From: DATMRF01 sp035566435
GTDB taxonomy: Bacteria; Verrucomicrobiota; Verrucomicrobiia; Limisphaerales; UBA8199
Length of the DNA stretch: 34,892 bases
Direction: 5' to 3'
Assembly: GCA_035566435.1 (NCBI GenBank)
Contig: DATMRF010000072.1
Span: 1-34,892 of the forward strand
Shown here one piece after another: positions 1 through 8,026 of the stretch. The notes beneath the pieces are model-generated. The model made no database searches and was not told where the DNA came from. It was given only the letters and a program-made list of their open reading frames with translations. The position numbers were made by a program, and so were the translations under genes. Each line of letters starts with the position of its first letter. Within the stretch, counting starts at the first letter, position 1.

Positions 1-85
1 CATGATCCTTATTCGATCCCGTTCTTTGTGACTCATCGTCAATGTCTCCACGTGCTGGACAGGATGGCTGACGCCCTCCGGCCCC

Positions 86-135
86 AATAGGGACATTTCC
101 ATTAAGTTGGAATGGGGACATTCTCACTAAGTTCC
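86..135. repeat. Two imperfect direct copies of a 25-bp unit
   Basis: Copies at 86-110 and 111-135 share 19 of 25 bases. The common core reads GGGACATT, then a variable triplet, then A(T/C)TAAGTT. They lie directly head to tail, 64 bases before the fucosidase start. I do not recognise the unit. It could be an operator pair or an eroded end of a mobile element; no transposase is visible in the first 200 bases. The rest of 1-198 holds nothing else I can name. Confidence 0.55.
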
Positions 136-198
136 GACAGCCGGAGACGTTCCCGCTTGCCCAGGCCGGGCGCAACTGGGACCGTGGGGGACCAATCT

Positions 199-1698
199 AT
201 GAATTGCAAACGTCTTTCACCGATGCTGCTGCTGGCAGCGGCGCTCGTCTGCGCAGCGGTGCCAAACCTGGCTCGAGCCGCCGGCTTCCGTGAAGTCGCC
301 GCTCCCGCGCCGTTCGGGCCCACCCCCTCCGAGCGCCAGCTTCGCTGGCATGAAATGGAATTCTACGGCTTCGTCCATTTCTCGATCAACACTTTCACCG
401 ACAAGGAATGGGGCTACGGGGACGAGAGCGAGACGTTGTTTAACCCGACCGACTTTGATGCCGACCAGATCGCATCGGTGGCCAAAGCGGCCGGTATGAA
501 GGGCTTGATTCTTACCACGAAACATCACGACGGTTTTTGTCTGTGGCCGAGTCAGTACACGGAACATTCGGTGAAGAACAGCCCGTGGAGAAACGGCCAC
601 GGTGACGTGGTGAAGGAGTTGTCCCGCGCGTGCCGGCGAAAGGGTCTGCAGTTCGGCGTTTACCTGTCACCATGGGACTGCAACCAAAAGGATTATGGCC
701 ACCCCGAGTACATCACGTATTACCGGAACCAGCTTCGCGAGTTGCTGACTCATTACGGAGACGTGTTCACGGTGTGGTTTGATGGCGCCAATGGCGGCCG
801 CGGTTATTACGGCGGCGCAAGAGAGACCCGGCGGATTGATGCGCGCAGCTATTACGATTGGGACAACACGCGGCGGCTGGTGCGCGAACTGATGCCAAGG
901 GCGGTGATGTTCAGCGATGCCGGGCCCGACTTTCGCTGGGTAGGCAATGAGAACGGCGTCGCCGGTGACCCGTGCTGGGCGACTTTGAATGGCGCCGGCA
1001 GGTACCCAGGCGGCAGCTCCTCGGGCCTCAACTCTGGCGAACGGCCGGGAACCGATTGGATCCCGGCGGAATGCGATGTGTCGATCCGGCCCGGCTGGTT
1101 TTACCACGCTAAAGAGGATGGTCAGGTCAAGAGTCCCGAGCAGTTGGTGGACCTTTACTACAAATCGGCCGGCCGGGGTGCCTGTTTGAACCTGAATATC
1201 CCGCCAGACCGGCGCGGCCAAATCAACGACAACGATGTCCGTTCCCTGCGCGAGTTTCGTCGCATTCTCGACGCGACCTTTGCCAGGGACTTGGCCCGTG
1301 ACGCGCGACTCGTCGCAAGCAATGTTCGCGGCGGGGCAAAGCAGTTCGCTCCGCAAAACCTGTTGGATGGCAAACGGAATACCTATTGGGCGAGCGACGA
1401 TGCCGTGACTACGCCGGAGCTGGTGCTCGAATTTGCCAGGCCGGTCACGTTCAACGTCGTAAGCCTGCGGGAGTTTCTGCCGCTTGGGCAACGGGTGGAG
1501 GCGTTCGCGCTGGACCAATGGAAGGAACGGCAATGGGTTGAATTTGGCAAGGGGACCAGCATCGGCAATCACCGCCTGGTGCGGGGACCTGGCGTCACTA
1601 CGGAAAAGGTGCGGCTGCGCATTACACAAGCGCCAGTGTCTCCTGCGCTCTCTGAGTTCGGGTTATTCGCTGAGCCGGTTGCGGTCGCAAATCAATAG
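199..1698 (+). CDS. Secreted alpha-L-fucosidase, GH29, with C-terminal discoidin-like domain
   Basis: Retaining exo-glycosidase of family GH29, predicted to release alpha-L-fucose from glycans outside the cytoplasm. The chosen ATG at 199 gives a clean signal peptide (basic MNCKR, then a Leu/Ala-rich core, cleavage near residue 27); an upstream in-frame ATG at 112 would bury that signal. The catalytic barrel spans about residues 40-360. KHHDGFCLW at 108-116 is the family substrate-binding motif, and the Asp in VWFDGANG (about D195) is the expected nucleophile. Residues about 365-495 (NLLDGKRNTYWASDD...) look like an F5/8C/CBM32-type domain that may bind sugar. The protein is 499 residues, normal for the two-domain form. 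It stands alone and converges on the next small gene across a short palindrome. Confidence 0.93.
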   Translation: MNCKRLSPMLLLAAALVCAAVPNLARAAGFREVAAPAPFGPTPSERQLRWHEMEFYGFVHFSINTFTDKEWGYGDESETLFNPTDFDADQIASVAKAAGMKGLILTTKHHDGFCLWPSQYTEHSVKNSPWRNGHGDVVKELSRACRRKGLQFGVYLSPWDCNQKDYGHPEYITYYRNQLRELLTHYGDVFTVWFDGANGGRGYYGGARETRRIDARSYYDWDNTRRLVRELMPRAVMFSDAGPDFRWVGNENGVAGDPCWATLNGAGRYPGGSSSGLNSGERPGTDWIPAECDVSIRPGWFYHAKEDGQVKSPEQLVDLYYKSAGRGACLNLNIPPDRRGQINDNDVRSLREFRRILDATFARDLARDARLVASNVRGGAKQFAPQNLLDGKRNTYWASDDAVTTPELVLEFARPVTFNVVSLREFLPLGQRVEAFALDQWKERQWVEFGKGTSIGNHRLVRGPGVTTEKVRLRITQAPVSPALSEFGLFAEPVAVANQ

Positions 1699-1733
1699 TC
1701 ACCCTTGCTCTCAGTGTGGTCGCGGCGTGAACT

Positions 1734-1753
1734 CGCGGGATTGGAATCCCGCG
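1734..1753. terminator. Palindrome between convergent genes, possible bidirectional terminator
   Basis: CGCGGGATT at 1734-1742 is the reverse complement of AATCCCGCG at 1745-1753, giving a 9-bp GC-rich arm around a 2-base centre. It sits between the stop of the fucosidase (1698) and the stop end of the opposing small gene (1783). There is no T-run on either side, so it is not a canonical intrinsic terminator. It could instead be a small repetitive extragenic palindrome. Confidence 0.4.
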
Positions 1754-1782
1754 CCCCAACCATTTCCTTGGATGCGCCATCG

Positions 1783-1986
1783 TTACGGCTTACGGCCCGC
1801 GATCTTGCGGGCGGCCTGGTACCCTGCCTTATACCCCCTGTGGAAGGCCTCATTGAGCAGCACCGCATATTGGGTGGCGCTGCCTTCGTCGCGGGAAACC
1901 ATCACCACCCGGTTTGATGAGTCCAGGACTTCAAATCGGTCCTGAGCCGGTCTGACCTCGTAAGGTCCGTCGTCAACGCCCGCCAT
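1783..1986 (-). CDS. Small hypothetical protein, 67 residues
   Basis: Not assigned to a named family. It has no signal peptide or membrane segment. The middle (about residues 18-45) reads like a small beta-hairpin followed by a helix: FEVLDSSNRVVMVSRDEG, then an Ala/Tyr/Lys-rich amphipathic helix ending GYQAARK. The composition is normal for a cytoplasmic protein, and the opposite strand offers no better frame, which supports it as real. It is separated by 65 bases from the DUF4242 gene in the same direction, so the two could share a transcript. No strong ribosome site is visible before the ATG. Confidence 0.5.
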   Translation of the reverse strand: MAGVDDGPYEVRPAQDRFEVLDSSNRVVMVSRDEGSATQYAVLLNEAFHRGYKAGYQAARKIAGRKP

Positions 1987-2051
1987 AGAAGTTTACTCGC
2001 CGGAAATCCTTTCCCCTTTTGGGCTTGCTCGCCTGCCGGCGGTCCCCGCTG

Positions 2052-2324
2052 CTACTCGGCGGTGGTCGGATCGATAACCTGTTTGATCTCGGAGATGCGG
2101 TTCGCTGGAAACCCTCCTTGCCGGGCATGTTCCCGCACCGCTTCGGCGCTCGGCGCCACGTAGAGGCAGTACACTTTATCCTGGGTCACGTAGCTTTGAA
2201 CCCACTGAATTTGTGGCCCCAGCTTTTGCAGCACGGCGCAAGACTTGGCCGAGACTGCCTGGAGTTGGCCGGCGGTAAAATTGCCGACCCCCGGAAGCTC
2301 CCGTTCAATGAGATATTTTGGCAT
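2052..2324 (-). CDS. DUF4242 family small protein (SCO4226-like)
   Basis: A 90-residue ferredoxin-like alpha/beta protein. The N-terminal strand MPKYLIERELPGVG, the central WVQSYVTQDKVYCLYVAPSA and the following helix AEAVREHARQGG match the DUF4242 pattern. Some members, such as Streptomyces SCO4226, have been described as nickel-binding; the metal role here is not shown. No signal peptide is present, so it is cytoplasmic. It lies upstream of the 67-residue hypothetical gene on the same strand. The family call is fairly firm and the biochemical role is open. Confidence 0.72.
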   Translation of the reverse strand: MPKYLIERELPGVGNFTAGQLQAVSAKSCAVLQKLGPQIQWVQSYVTQDKVYCLYVAPSAEAVREHARQGGFPANRISEIKQVIDPTTAE

Positions 2325-2555
2325 AATACATTCGCGATAAGGTGAAAGGGCTGAGACATGCCAATGTAAGCCTCAAACCCCTTTTGGCAAGCTGCTGGTG
2401 GAATGGGCTACGATTGGAAGTGCTGGCCTCAATAGGGTCAAAGGGCCAGAACCAAACCCACTCTCAACCTGCTGGCTGAAAGCGTTCACGACCTTTGGAC
2501 AGATTGCCGCCCAAAACAACCAGCCGCCCGCCTGAATCGCGCCCTCAGGCGACCA

Positions 2556-4139
2556 TCATTTAGGCAAATTATGCCCCTGCTGAGTGCATTCGGGCGCGGC
2601 GGAGACCTGATTCAGCGTGTATTGGCCGCCCGCCGGACAGATGGGGAACTGGTGGTTCCGCAGGTAGGGTAGCAGCTCCTTGCGCGTGGGGATCGTCGTT
2701 TCGGATTTCTTGTTCTCTAAAGCCCATTGTTGTGCCGCTCCGTCGATTTGGCGGAGATTGTTGATGCAAGCGTTTTTCTGTGCGGTCTGGCGGGCCTTGA
2801 CGAAGTTCGGAATGGCGATAGAGGCAAGCGCGCTGACTGGAACAATTGCGCCGGCCAGGAACAACTTGGCGGGATGCTGATTCCCGTTGCCGACGGACAC
2901 GTAGCCTTCATCGGTGTTGACGCCCACGGCGTAGGAGCAAGCGCCGTTCGAGGACGTCAGCAACGATTGCAGCCATTGCGTCTGCGCTGCATTCGGCGCC
3001 ATCTGAAGCGCCTGTTGCTGGAGCTGGCCCAAAGCTTGGCTGAGTCGGGCGCTTAGGAAACTGAATTGGTTGCCCTGCTCAGGGATGTCAGCCGCCAGGC
3101 GGCGAAACTCATCCGTGGATTTGAGGCCAGGCTTTTGCCCGGCCTTGACGGCCAGCGCTTCCTGGATGAGGGCATCTGTGGTCGCAATAAAAAGATAGCC
3201 TCCTGTGGTAGCAACGGTAGGGCGGAGTTGAATCGGAATCGGCAGCGGCACGGGCAGGGTCCGCATTTTCAGCCCGGGTTTATCGTTGGCAATGATGTTT
3301 TGGCCGGTGCTCTTCAGCGCTTCATCGATGCGATTGAAAATAGTGTCGTCCTTGACCTTTGCGACGAGCATCAGCGCTGGCTCGGGGATTTCCAGAGGAC
3401 CGCTTTGGCTCGGAATCGGCAGCGTCACCATGCGGGCGTTGTCCAGCGTCATGACACACCCGAACTCGCCTCCCAGCGAGGCGAGGACCTGTTCCCACTT
3501 GAGGTGGGTCGCCTTTTCGAAACTGTCGGGCAGTTGCTGCAGGAATTGGTCCGCCTGTGGGAAGCCCAACCGGGCAACTTCCTTTTGGACCACCGACCAG
3601 AACAGCGGGACTTCTAGATCCGAGAAGGCGGCGAAAGCGGTGTTGGCCGGGAGCAGCCCGAGACCATCCAGAGCGTGCGGTTTTTGGCCGAGTAAGCTCC
3701 ACCCGAAACCCGAGCCTTTGCCGGGGTAATGGTGAAGAATGGCTTTGGTATGGTAAAAGCCCCTTTCGCGGGCCACCGAACTCATGCCGAAACCACTGAT
3801 GTCCTCTAGGCCGCTGTCCTTAATGAGGTTGGTCACCACGTCGAACGCGCGGGTCATGTTCTGGCGGTCGCCGGCTTGCATGTCAGGGATGGCATCGGCG
3901 AGTTGGCGCCACTTGGCGACCTTGCCCGAGAGGCCCTGCAGCCATTGTTCCGTGCCGAGGTAGAGGTAAAAGTTGCCGCCGGGATCAAGCTGGGCGGTAA
4001 CTTCACGGAAGCTGGTCGGCTCGGCGGAAACGATCTCTTTCTTGGATTCCGAGGTTGAGGACTGCGTCGGTTTGCAGCCGGCTACGATAAGAGCCAGCGA
4101 AAACGCGAGAGCCGGGGTAAGAAGTGAGGTTGCTTTCAT
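2556..4139 (-). CDS. Lipoprotein with C-terminal type IV pilin-like segment
   Basis: A 527-residue predicted lipoprotein. Residues 1-22 form a lipoprotein signal with lipobox IVAGC (Cys22). The body (about 40-420) is an unassigned alpha/beta region, possibly DUF3352-like, with repeated sections about evading saturation-like values (LGTEQWLQGL, KVKDDTIFNRIDEAL). Residues about 425-480 then read SALASIAIPNFVKAR followed by QKNACINNLRQIDGA, which is the N-terminal helix and adjacent region of lineage-typical type II/IV pseudopilins. The prepilin-peptidase site (G/FTLIE) is absent, so it is unlikely to be processed as a pilin. The C-terminal end has two cysteines (CPAGG and PECT) as in such pseudopilins. 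Origin by fusion of a lipoprotein gene with a pilin-like gene is an inference. Confidence 0.7.
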   Translation of the reverse strand: MKATSLLTPALAFSLALIVAGCKPTQSSTSESKKEIVSAEPTSFREVTAQLDPGGNFYLYLGTEQWLQGLSGKVAKWRQLADAIPDMQAGDRQNMTRAFDVVTNLIKDSGLEDISGFGMSSVARERGFYHTKAILHHYPGKGSGFGWSLLGQKPHALDGLGLLPANTAFAAFSDLEVPLFWSVVQKEVARLGFPQADQFLQQLPDSFEKATHLKWEQVLASLGGEFGCVMTLDNARMVTLPIPSQSGPLEIPEPALMLVAKVKDDTIFNRIDEALKSTGQNIIANDKPGLKMRTLPVPLPIPIQLRPTVATTGGYLFIATTDALIQEALAVKAGQKPGLKSTDEFRRLAADIPEQGNQFSFLSARLSQALGQLQQQALQMAPNAAQTQWLQSLLTSSNGACSYAVGVNTDEGYVSVGNGNQHPAKLFLAGAIVPVSALASIAIPNFVKARQTAQKNACINNLRQIDGAAQQWALENKKSETTIPTRKELLPYLRNHQFPICPAGGQYTLNQVSAAPECTQQGHNLPK

Positions 4140-4335
4140 AGTCGTTTTATAGTTTTCCAGTCCAAGCTGGCCTAATCAGACCTTTCCCAGCCGGAAAGTA
4201 AAGCCAAAAGTGCCCAAAGCGTAGGGAATGCGCCGTGGTGTACGATTCACGATTTATGCCACCCAGGGCGCGCGGGGTTAAGTCCCGCTGGGTGGTGCCA
4301 GTGCAATCATGCCTGAATGCAAATCGGGGTGCCGC

Positions 4336-5163
4336 TCAAAGGTTTTCGAAGTGGATAAAGAGTTCAGGGAGTTTCTGCTTGGCGTCAGCATGGGCGGGCG
4401 CTGTGGCTTTGGCCGCGCCGTCGGCAAAGGCCATTGGCATCGAGTCGGTGGGAGTCGCGTTGGGGGTGAAACCGGCGACATCCGGCGGCGGCCGGAAGTC
4501 GGCATCGTCGCCGCGCGGCGCGTCCAATTCGAGAGCATCCCAAAGGTCGCCGACGGGACGGGCATCCACCTCCGGCGAATGGCTGCCGTTGCCGAAGCGC
4601 TTCGCGATTCACTTCAGGATGGAGGTGCGGTCCAGGTTGCCTGAATACACGGCACCCGGCTTAATGAAGGGGTAAATCAAATAGGCCGGCACCCGCGGTC
4701 CGGTGGTCGTGAACGGGCCGTAAGTGAATGTCGCTCCAGGCCGTGGGTTCGTGGCAATGGGCAGGGGTTTGACGTAATCGAAGAATCCACCGTTCTCATC
4801 ATAATTCACGATCATGAGCGTTTTCTGCCAACGGTCCCAGTTGGTGATCAAATCGGAATAGACCAGTTTCAGAAGGTTCTGACCCGCGGTAACCGGTGAA
4901 GGCGCGTGGTCGTCGCAGGGAGCTTCGTAATAGGGGGCATCGGTGTAGCAGGGCTCGACAAACACGACCTGCGGGAAGGGGGCATCGGACCCAAGGTCGC
5001 TCTGGAAATCATCGTAGCTGCAAAAGTAGCCGTCCCTGAGGACCCGCAGATGCCAGTCGCCCATCATCATGAAAAACGGAATGCCCTGGTGATAAACCCG
5101 CCAGGAAATGCGGTTGCGAGTCAACCAGTCATAGACGAGATCCTGTTTCGACACACGAATCAA
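4336..5163 (-). pseudogene. Phosphoesterase (phospholipase C / acid phosphatase family) remnant with internal TGA
   Basis: The translation holds the C-terminal half of the PF04185 phosphoesterase family: PQVVFVEP, then DDHAPSP, VYSDLITNWDRW, IVNYDENGGFFDYV, TTGPRVPAYLI and DRTSILK. Reading is then stopped by TGA at 4611-4609, but the same frame continues as IAKRFGNGSHSPEVDA and runs to 4336. A single TGG-to-TGA change explains the interruption. The N-terminal catalytic part of the family (the ENRSFDH-type motif) is missing: an in-frame stop lies only 11 codons upstream of the TTG at 5163. The usual DHTS motif reads DRTS here. I read it as a 5'-truncated, nonsense-mutated remnant; a recoded TGA is much less likely. 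Confidence 0.72.
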
Positions 5164-5513
5164 ACGGCAGCCGGCCCGAGGGTTTTGGCGAGGTCAATCG
5201 CCTGATCGACGACGGCGAGGTATTTGCTTACGCCCGCGATAATGTCCGCTGCGGCATTAACGGAACTGAGGGCATCGGTCAGCTCGGTGTCGGCGGCGTC
5301 CACTTTTTGAAGGCTCTCCTGCAGAGCGCCGGTGGTTTGACGGAAAAGCAGGCCCTCCACGAGATCGATCCGATGCAGTATCTCCTGCATTTCGGTGATG
5401 ATAATTTTGGCAGCCGTGGCGTCGGTGACTTCGTCGAGTCTTTCGTAGAGAGCCTGGTGCTGGGCGAGGAGCTGGGCGTGAAGTTGCAGAAGGTCCTGGT
5501 TCATGGCGGGCAT
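5160..5513 (-). CDS. Small helical hypothetical protein, 117 residues
   Basis: An almost entirely helical protein rich in Leu, Gln, Glu and Ala, with no signal peptide, membrane segment or known domain. The start at 5513 is preceded by AAAGG four bases upstream, and the stop codon of the upstream lipoprotein gene overlaps this ribosome-site region (9 bases between the two genes). The two are therefore probably cotranscribed. Its stop overlaps the first codon of the phosphoesterase remnant. The heptad-like pattern suggests a coiled coil, perhaps a partner of the lipoprotein upstream, which is inference only. Confidence 0.6.
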   Translation of the reverse strand: MPAMNQDLLQLHAQLLAQHQALYERLDEVTDATAAKIIITEMQEILHRIDLVEGLLFRQTTGALQESLQKVDAADTELTDALSSVNAAADIIAGVSKYLAVVDQAIDLAKTLGPAAV

Positions 5514-5522
5514 GCTGCCTTT

Positions 5523-6428
5523 CTATGGATTCACGGGGTTCGCCGTGTAGCGGCCGTAAAGGTCACGGGTATGCTGGACCTCGTTAGCAATGGCGGCCGA
5601 GGCTGATTGAGCCGTCAACGGATCGCCCTGTGCCAGGGCGTGGTGGAGGTCCGCCAGATGAAGCAGCGAGCGTCTCAAGGAGAGCAGAATCAGATCTTGC
5701 GACGTTTGGCACTGTAACAGTTTCCGGAACGTGGCCGCGAGCGCGCGTCTATCAGTGTAATTCGTTTTGCTCAAGAACTCTGCCTTTTGCTCGGCGAGGC
5801 GCTGGGTCCAATGGGCGGTGACGGTGCCGCGCAGGCCGTTGGTCCTGGTGGCGCCGATGCTGTTACCCAGGCTGCGGCAGATGCGGCCCACTTCCGTATC
5901 CGTGTTCTTGAGTACGTCGCGAGCGCGAGCGTTCGAATGGAACCGAATGATAAGCTCGGCCAGTTCGGTAAAATCCGTGGCCAGGCCCGGAGTGAGTTCA
6001 GGAGACTTGCCAGCCAGCCCGGCTTGCTGCAAGTGTTGGCCGAGATTTCTCAGCTCGCCGCTCAAATTGACGGTAGCGTCCTCGAATCGTTTGGTGAGCT
6101 GCGGCGAAGAGAGCGACTCAAGATGCTGGGCGTAACTTTCAAGTTTTTCCAAGACCTCGTCCCAGGCCTGGAGGCTGTCGTCGTCCAGGCCGGCGGCGAA
6201 GCTGGACTCGAGCAGGCGGGGCTGGGTGGCGGCGTAATCGACCAAGGCATCCCCGACCAGTTCATTGATGGCGCTGAAGGCTTCCTGTGATTGGGTGCGC
6301 GCGGCGGTCACGCCGGTCGAGAACGCCGCCTCGGAATCCGGGGGGGCGGTCCGGCAGCCGGCGAAAGCCAGCAACACGAGACCAAGCGCCCGCGCCCACG
6401 GGCGGCGGTTATGGGGAGATGCGTTCAT
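5523..6428 (-). CDS. Predicted lipoprotein, helical, unknown function
   Basis: 301 residues. The N-terminus has a basic stretch (HNRRPWAR), a hydrophobic core (ALGLVLLAFAGC) and a lipobox ending at Cys25, so it is probably a lipoprotein exposed in the periplasm. The remainder is predicted all-helical, rich in Leu/Ala/Gln, with no recognised domain. Its ATG overlaps the stop of the upstream membrane-protein frame as ATGA (6428-6425), the classic sign of translational coupling. Its own stop sits 9 bases before the 117-residue gene. These three genes form one tight minus-strand set. Confidence 0.65.
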   Translation of the reverse strand: MNASPHNRRPWARALGLVLLAFAGCRTAPPDSEAAFSTGVTAARTQSQEAFSAINELVGDALVDYAATQPRLLESSFAAGLDDDSLQAWDEVLEKLESYAQHLESLSSPQLTKRFEDATVNLSGELRNLGQHLQQAGLAGKSPELTPGLATDFTELAELIIRFHSNARARDVLKNTDTEVGRICRSLGNSIGATRTNGLRGTVTAHWTQRLAEQKAEFLSKTNYTDRRALAATFRKLLQCQTSQDLILLSLRRSLLHLADLHHALAQGDPLTAQSASAAIANEVQHTRDLYGRYTANPVNP

Positions 6429-6791
6429 GGCTGGGCGGGTTCGGATTTCGGGTCGTTTTCAATCTGTTGGGCGAGAGCCGGGCGGAGATTGGCCAGAGAT
6501 TTGAGGAGGTTAAACCAGAACGGCGCTCCTAGGCTCAGCAGCGCGACCGACGCAAGGATGCCCAGCAGGTGAGGCCAGGGCCAGCTCCAGGCTCCTCCGA
6601 CGGGAGAAGGGTATGGATTTCGGAACGAGCATGAGGCCGGTTTTGCTGAAGTGCACCTCGATATCACCGAATTGCCGGCTCCAATCGTCCAGGCGTGTTC
6701 GGGAAGCGGCCTGCGTGACCACCGTGATCAGCAAGCTGACCACGGACATCACCACGGCAAAACCAATCAGCGTGTCAAGTTGCTTAAGCAT
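6425..6791 (-). pseudogene. Frameshifted, probably internally deleted membrane protein
   Basis: Two overlapping frames together look like the two ends of one membrane protein. The first (start 6791) encodes LDTLIGFAVVMSVVSLLI, a first transmembrane helix, and continues to roughly 6610. The second, one base out of phase, encodes HLLGILASVALLSLGAPFWF and ends at 6425, where its stop overlaps the downstream lipoprotein start as ATGA. Neither frame alone makes a sensible protein: the first loses its hydrophobic C-terminus and the second has no good start. A +1-type frameshift near 6600-6620 fits. The joined product would be only about 120 residues, so a soluble middle may also have been lost. Confidence 0.55.
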
Positions 6792-6875
6792 AGCTCCCGG
6801 TGATTCTCTTTGGCGGTGATAATCACGGGGTCGACGGGGTTGTGAGGCTTCACAAGCGAGTGGAGCCTTTGCCCA

Positions 6876-7724
6876 TCACACGCACTTGTTTTGTTGATTG
6901 GACCATTCGAGCTGGACGGTGTAGCCGGCCACTTGTTTGAAGTTCCAGGCACAAATGTCTCCAATTTCACCGTTGGTGTTGTCATACCAGCCGGAGCCGG
7001 GGACCGGGTCGGTTATGGCTTCACACAGTTCGTGCGAACTGGTGCCGGTCAGGGCGTCGAAAGCCTGCATCCCGCCCAGGCAGCCGCTGCACGTCGGATA
7101 CGGCATCACCGCGTAATACACCTTGCCGGTGTTGTTGTGATAGCCACAGTAGTTCTGACACGACTTGCTCCCCCCCATGACCGAGACGACGCCTGGATCA
7201 AGGTAGATAAAGTAGAGCGTGTTCTTGGTATTCTTCGGCACGGTTTTCGCCTTGAGCCACTTAAGGACCTGGGCTTGGATGGCCGAGTCGGTGATGCTGC
7301 TGGACGGCGCGTTGGCGCTGATGACCTGGGTGCCCAAAAATGAGCCGTGCCCGATTGTCTTGCCAGGCGCATTATATTCCGCGAGTTGGTCCAGCAGCGG
7401 GCTACCCACAATGGTGGTAAAGAATTGATTGAGTTTAGTCATCATCTCCTGCGAAGAGGCGTTGGAACCCCAGAGGTTACCCCAAAAAATCGTGTAGATC
7501 TGCACATTCTGAATCAGTGCACCGCCCTGGTAGGTCAGGTGCGCGCCGGCCGGCGCCGCGTGCGGCTGGCCGTCGAAAAGATCCTGTTCTTCGCCCGCTT
7601 CGCGAGCGCGAGCAAGTTCGTCGATGGATACGGCGGGTCTCGGGTGATGCAGGGGCACGACCCGAACGTACTCGTTGGGTTTGAAAGCTTTGGCTTCGCG
7701 GGCCGGTTTGGCTCGTCTTTTCAT
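6876..7724 (-). CDS. Putative metalloprotease-like protein with HELCE motif
   Basis: 282 residues. The signature is S-S-H231-E-L-C-E235-A-I-T-D-P followed by NGEIGDIC (about 251-258). This resembles uncharacterised secreted-type proteins where an H-E-x-x-E helix and a later acidic residue could bind a metal; it is not the classical HExxH. Upstream, LTYQGGALIQNVQIYTIFWG (about 63-82) is a conserved-looking strand pair found in this group. The cysteines (C189, C193, C212, C215, C234, C258, C281) suggest disulfides and hence an extracytoplasmic life, yet the N-terminus is basic with no signal peptide. Either export is non-classical or the start is further upstream. Peptidase activity is not shown. 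Confidence 0.55.
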   Translation of the reverse strand: MKRRAKPAREAKAFKPNEYVRVVPLHHPRPAVSIDELARAREAGEEQDLFDGQPHAAPAGAHLTYQGGALIQNVQIYTIFWGNLWGSNASSQEMMTKLNQFFTTIVGSPLLDQLAEYNAPGKTIGHGSFLGTQVISANAPSSSITDSAIQAQVLKWLKAKTVPKNTKNTLYFIYLDPGVVSVMGGSKSCQNYCGYHNNTGKVYYAVMPYPTCSGCLGGMQAFDALTGTSSHELCEAITDPVPGSGWYDNTNGEIGDICAWNFKQVAGYTVQLEWSNQQNKCV

Positions 7725-8026
7725 AGCATTAACGTTGCAAATGGTATTTGTCGATGGAAGTTCCCGCCTGACTTTCGCTCAAGAAACCGTTCCCTGCAAG
7801 CGCGAGGGAACTGAACGGTACACCTCGGACGCGGTGCAGCCCGACAATGCCGCCGAAACGCCGGCTTCAGCCGCCAGCGGATGTCCGATGCCCGGGCAAC
7901 GCTACAGCCTCAGTCGGCATTCTGGGACTTGCTGCAGGGGCTATGCCCGGCTGCGCCTCCCCGGGCGCCGCGGCAAATCCCCTCGACAGACAGCGGCTCT
8001 GTCCGGATCATCCGGGCGCAAACGTT
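7725..8026. other. Divergent intergenic region before the efflux genes
   Basis: About 300 bases between the minus-strand HELCE gene and emrA-like gene. Plus-strand open frames cross it, including one that would extend the efflux subunit by 60 residues, but their composition is poor and they lack a plausible ribosome site. Promoters for both directions must lie here; I cannot point to convincing -35/-10 pairs. Confidence 0.4.

Noticed and set aside
4609..4611. Selenocysteine or Trp recoding at the TGA
   Set aside because: The gene also lacks its 5' half, and no SECIS-like hairpin is evident; decay is the simpler reading.
7847..8026. Possible N-terminal extension of the efflux adaptor, with a lipobox-like AMPGCAS
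   Set aside because: The start at 8027 gives the normal EmrA-type tail; the extension resembles neither an adaptor nor a complete TolC-type signal.
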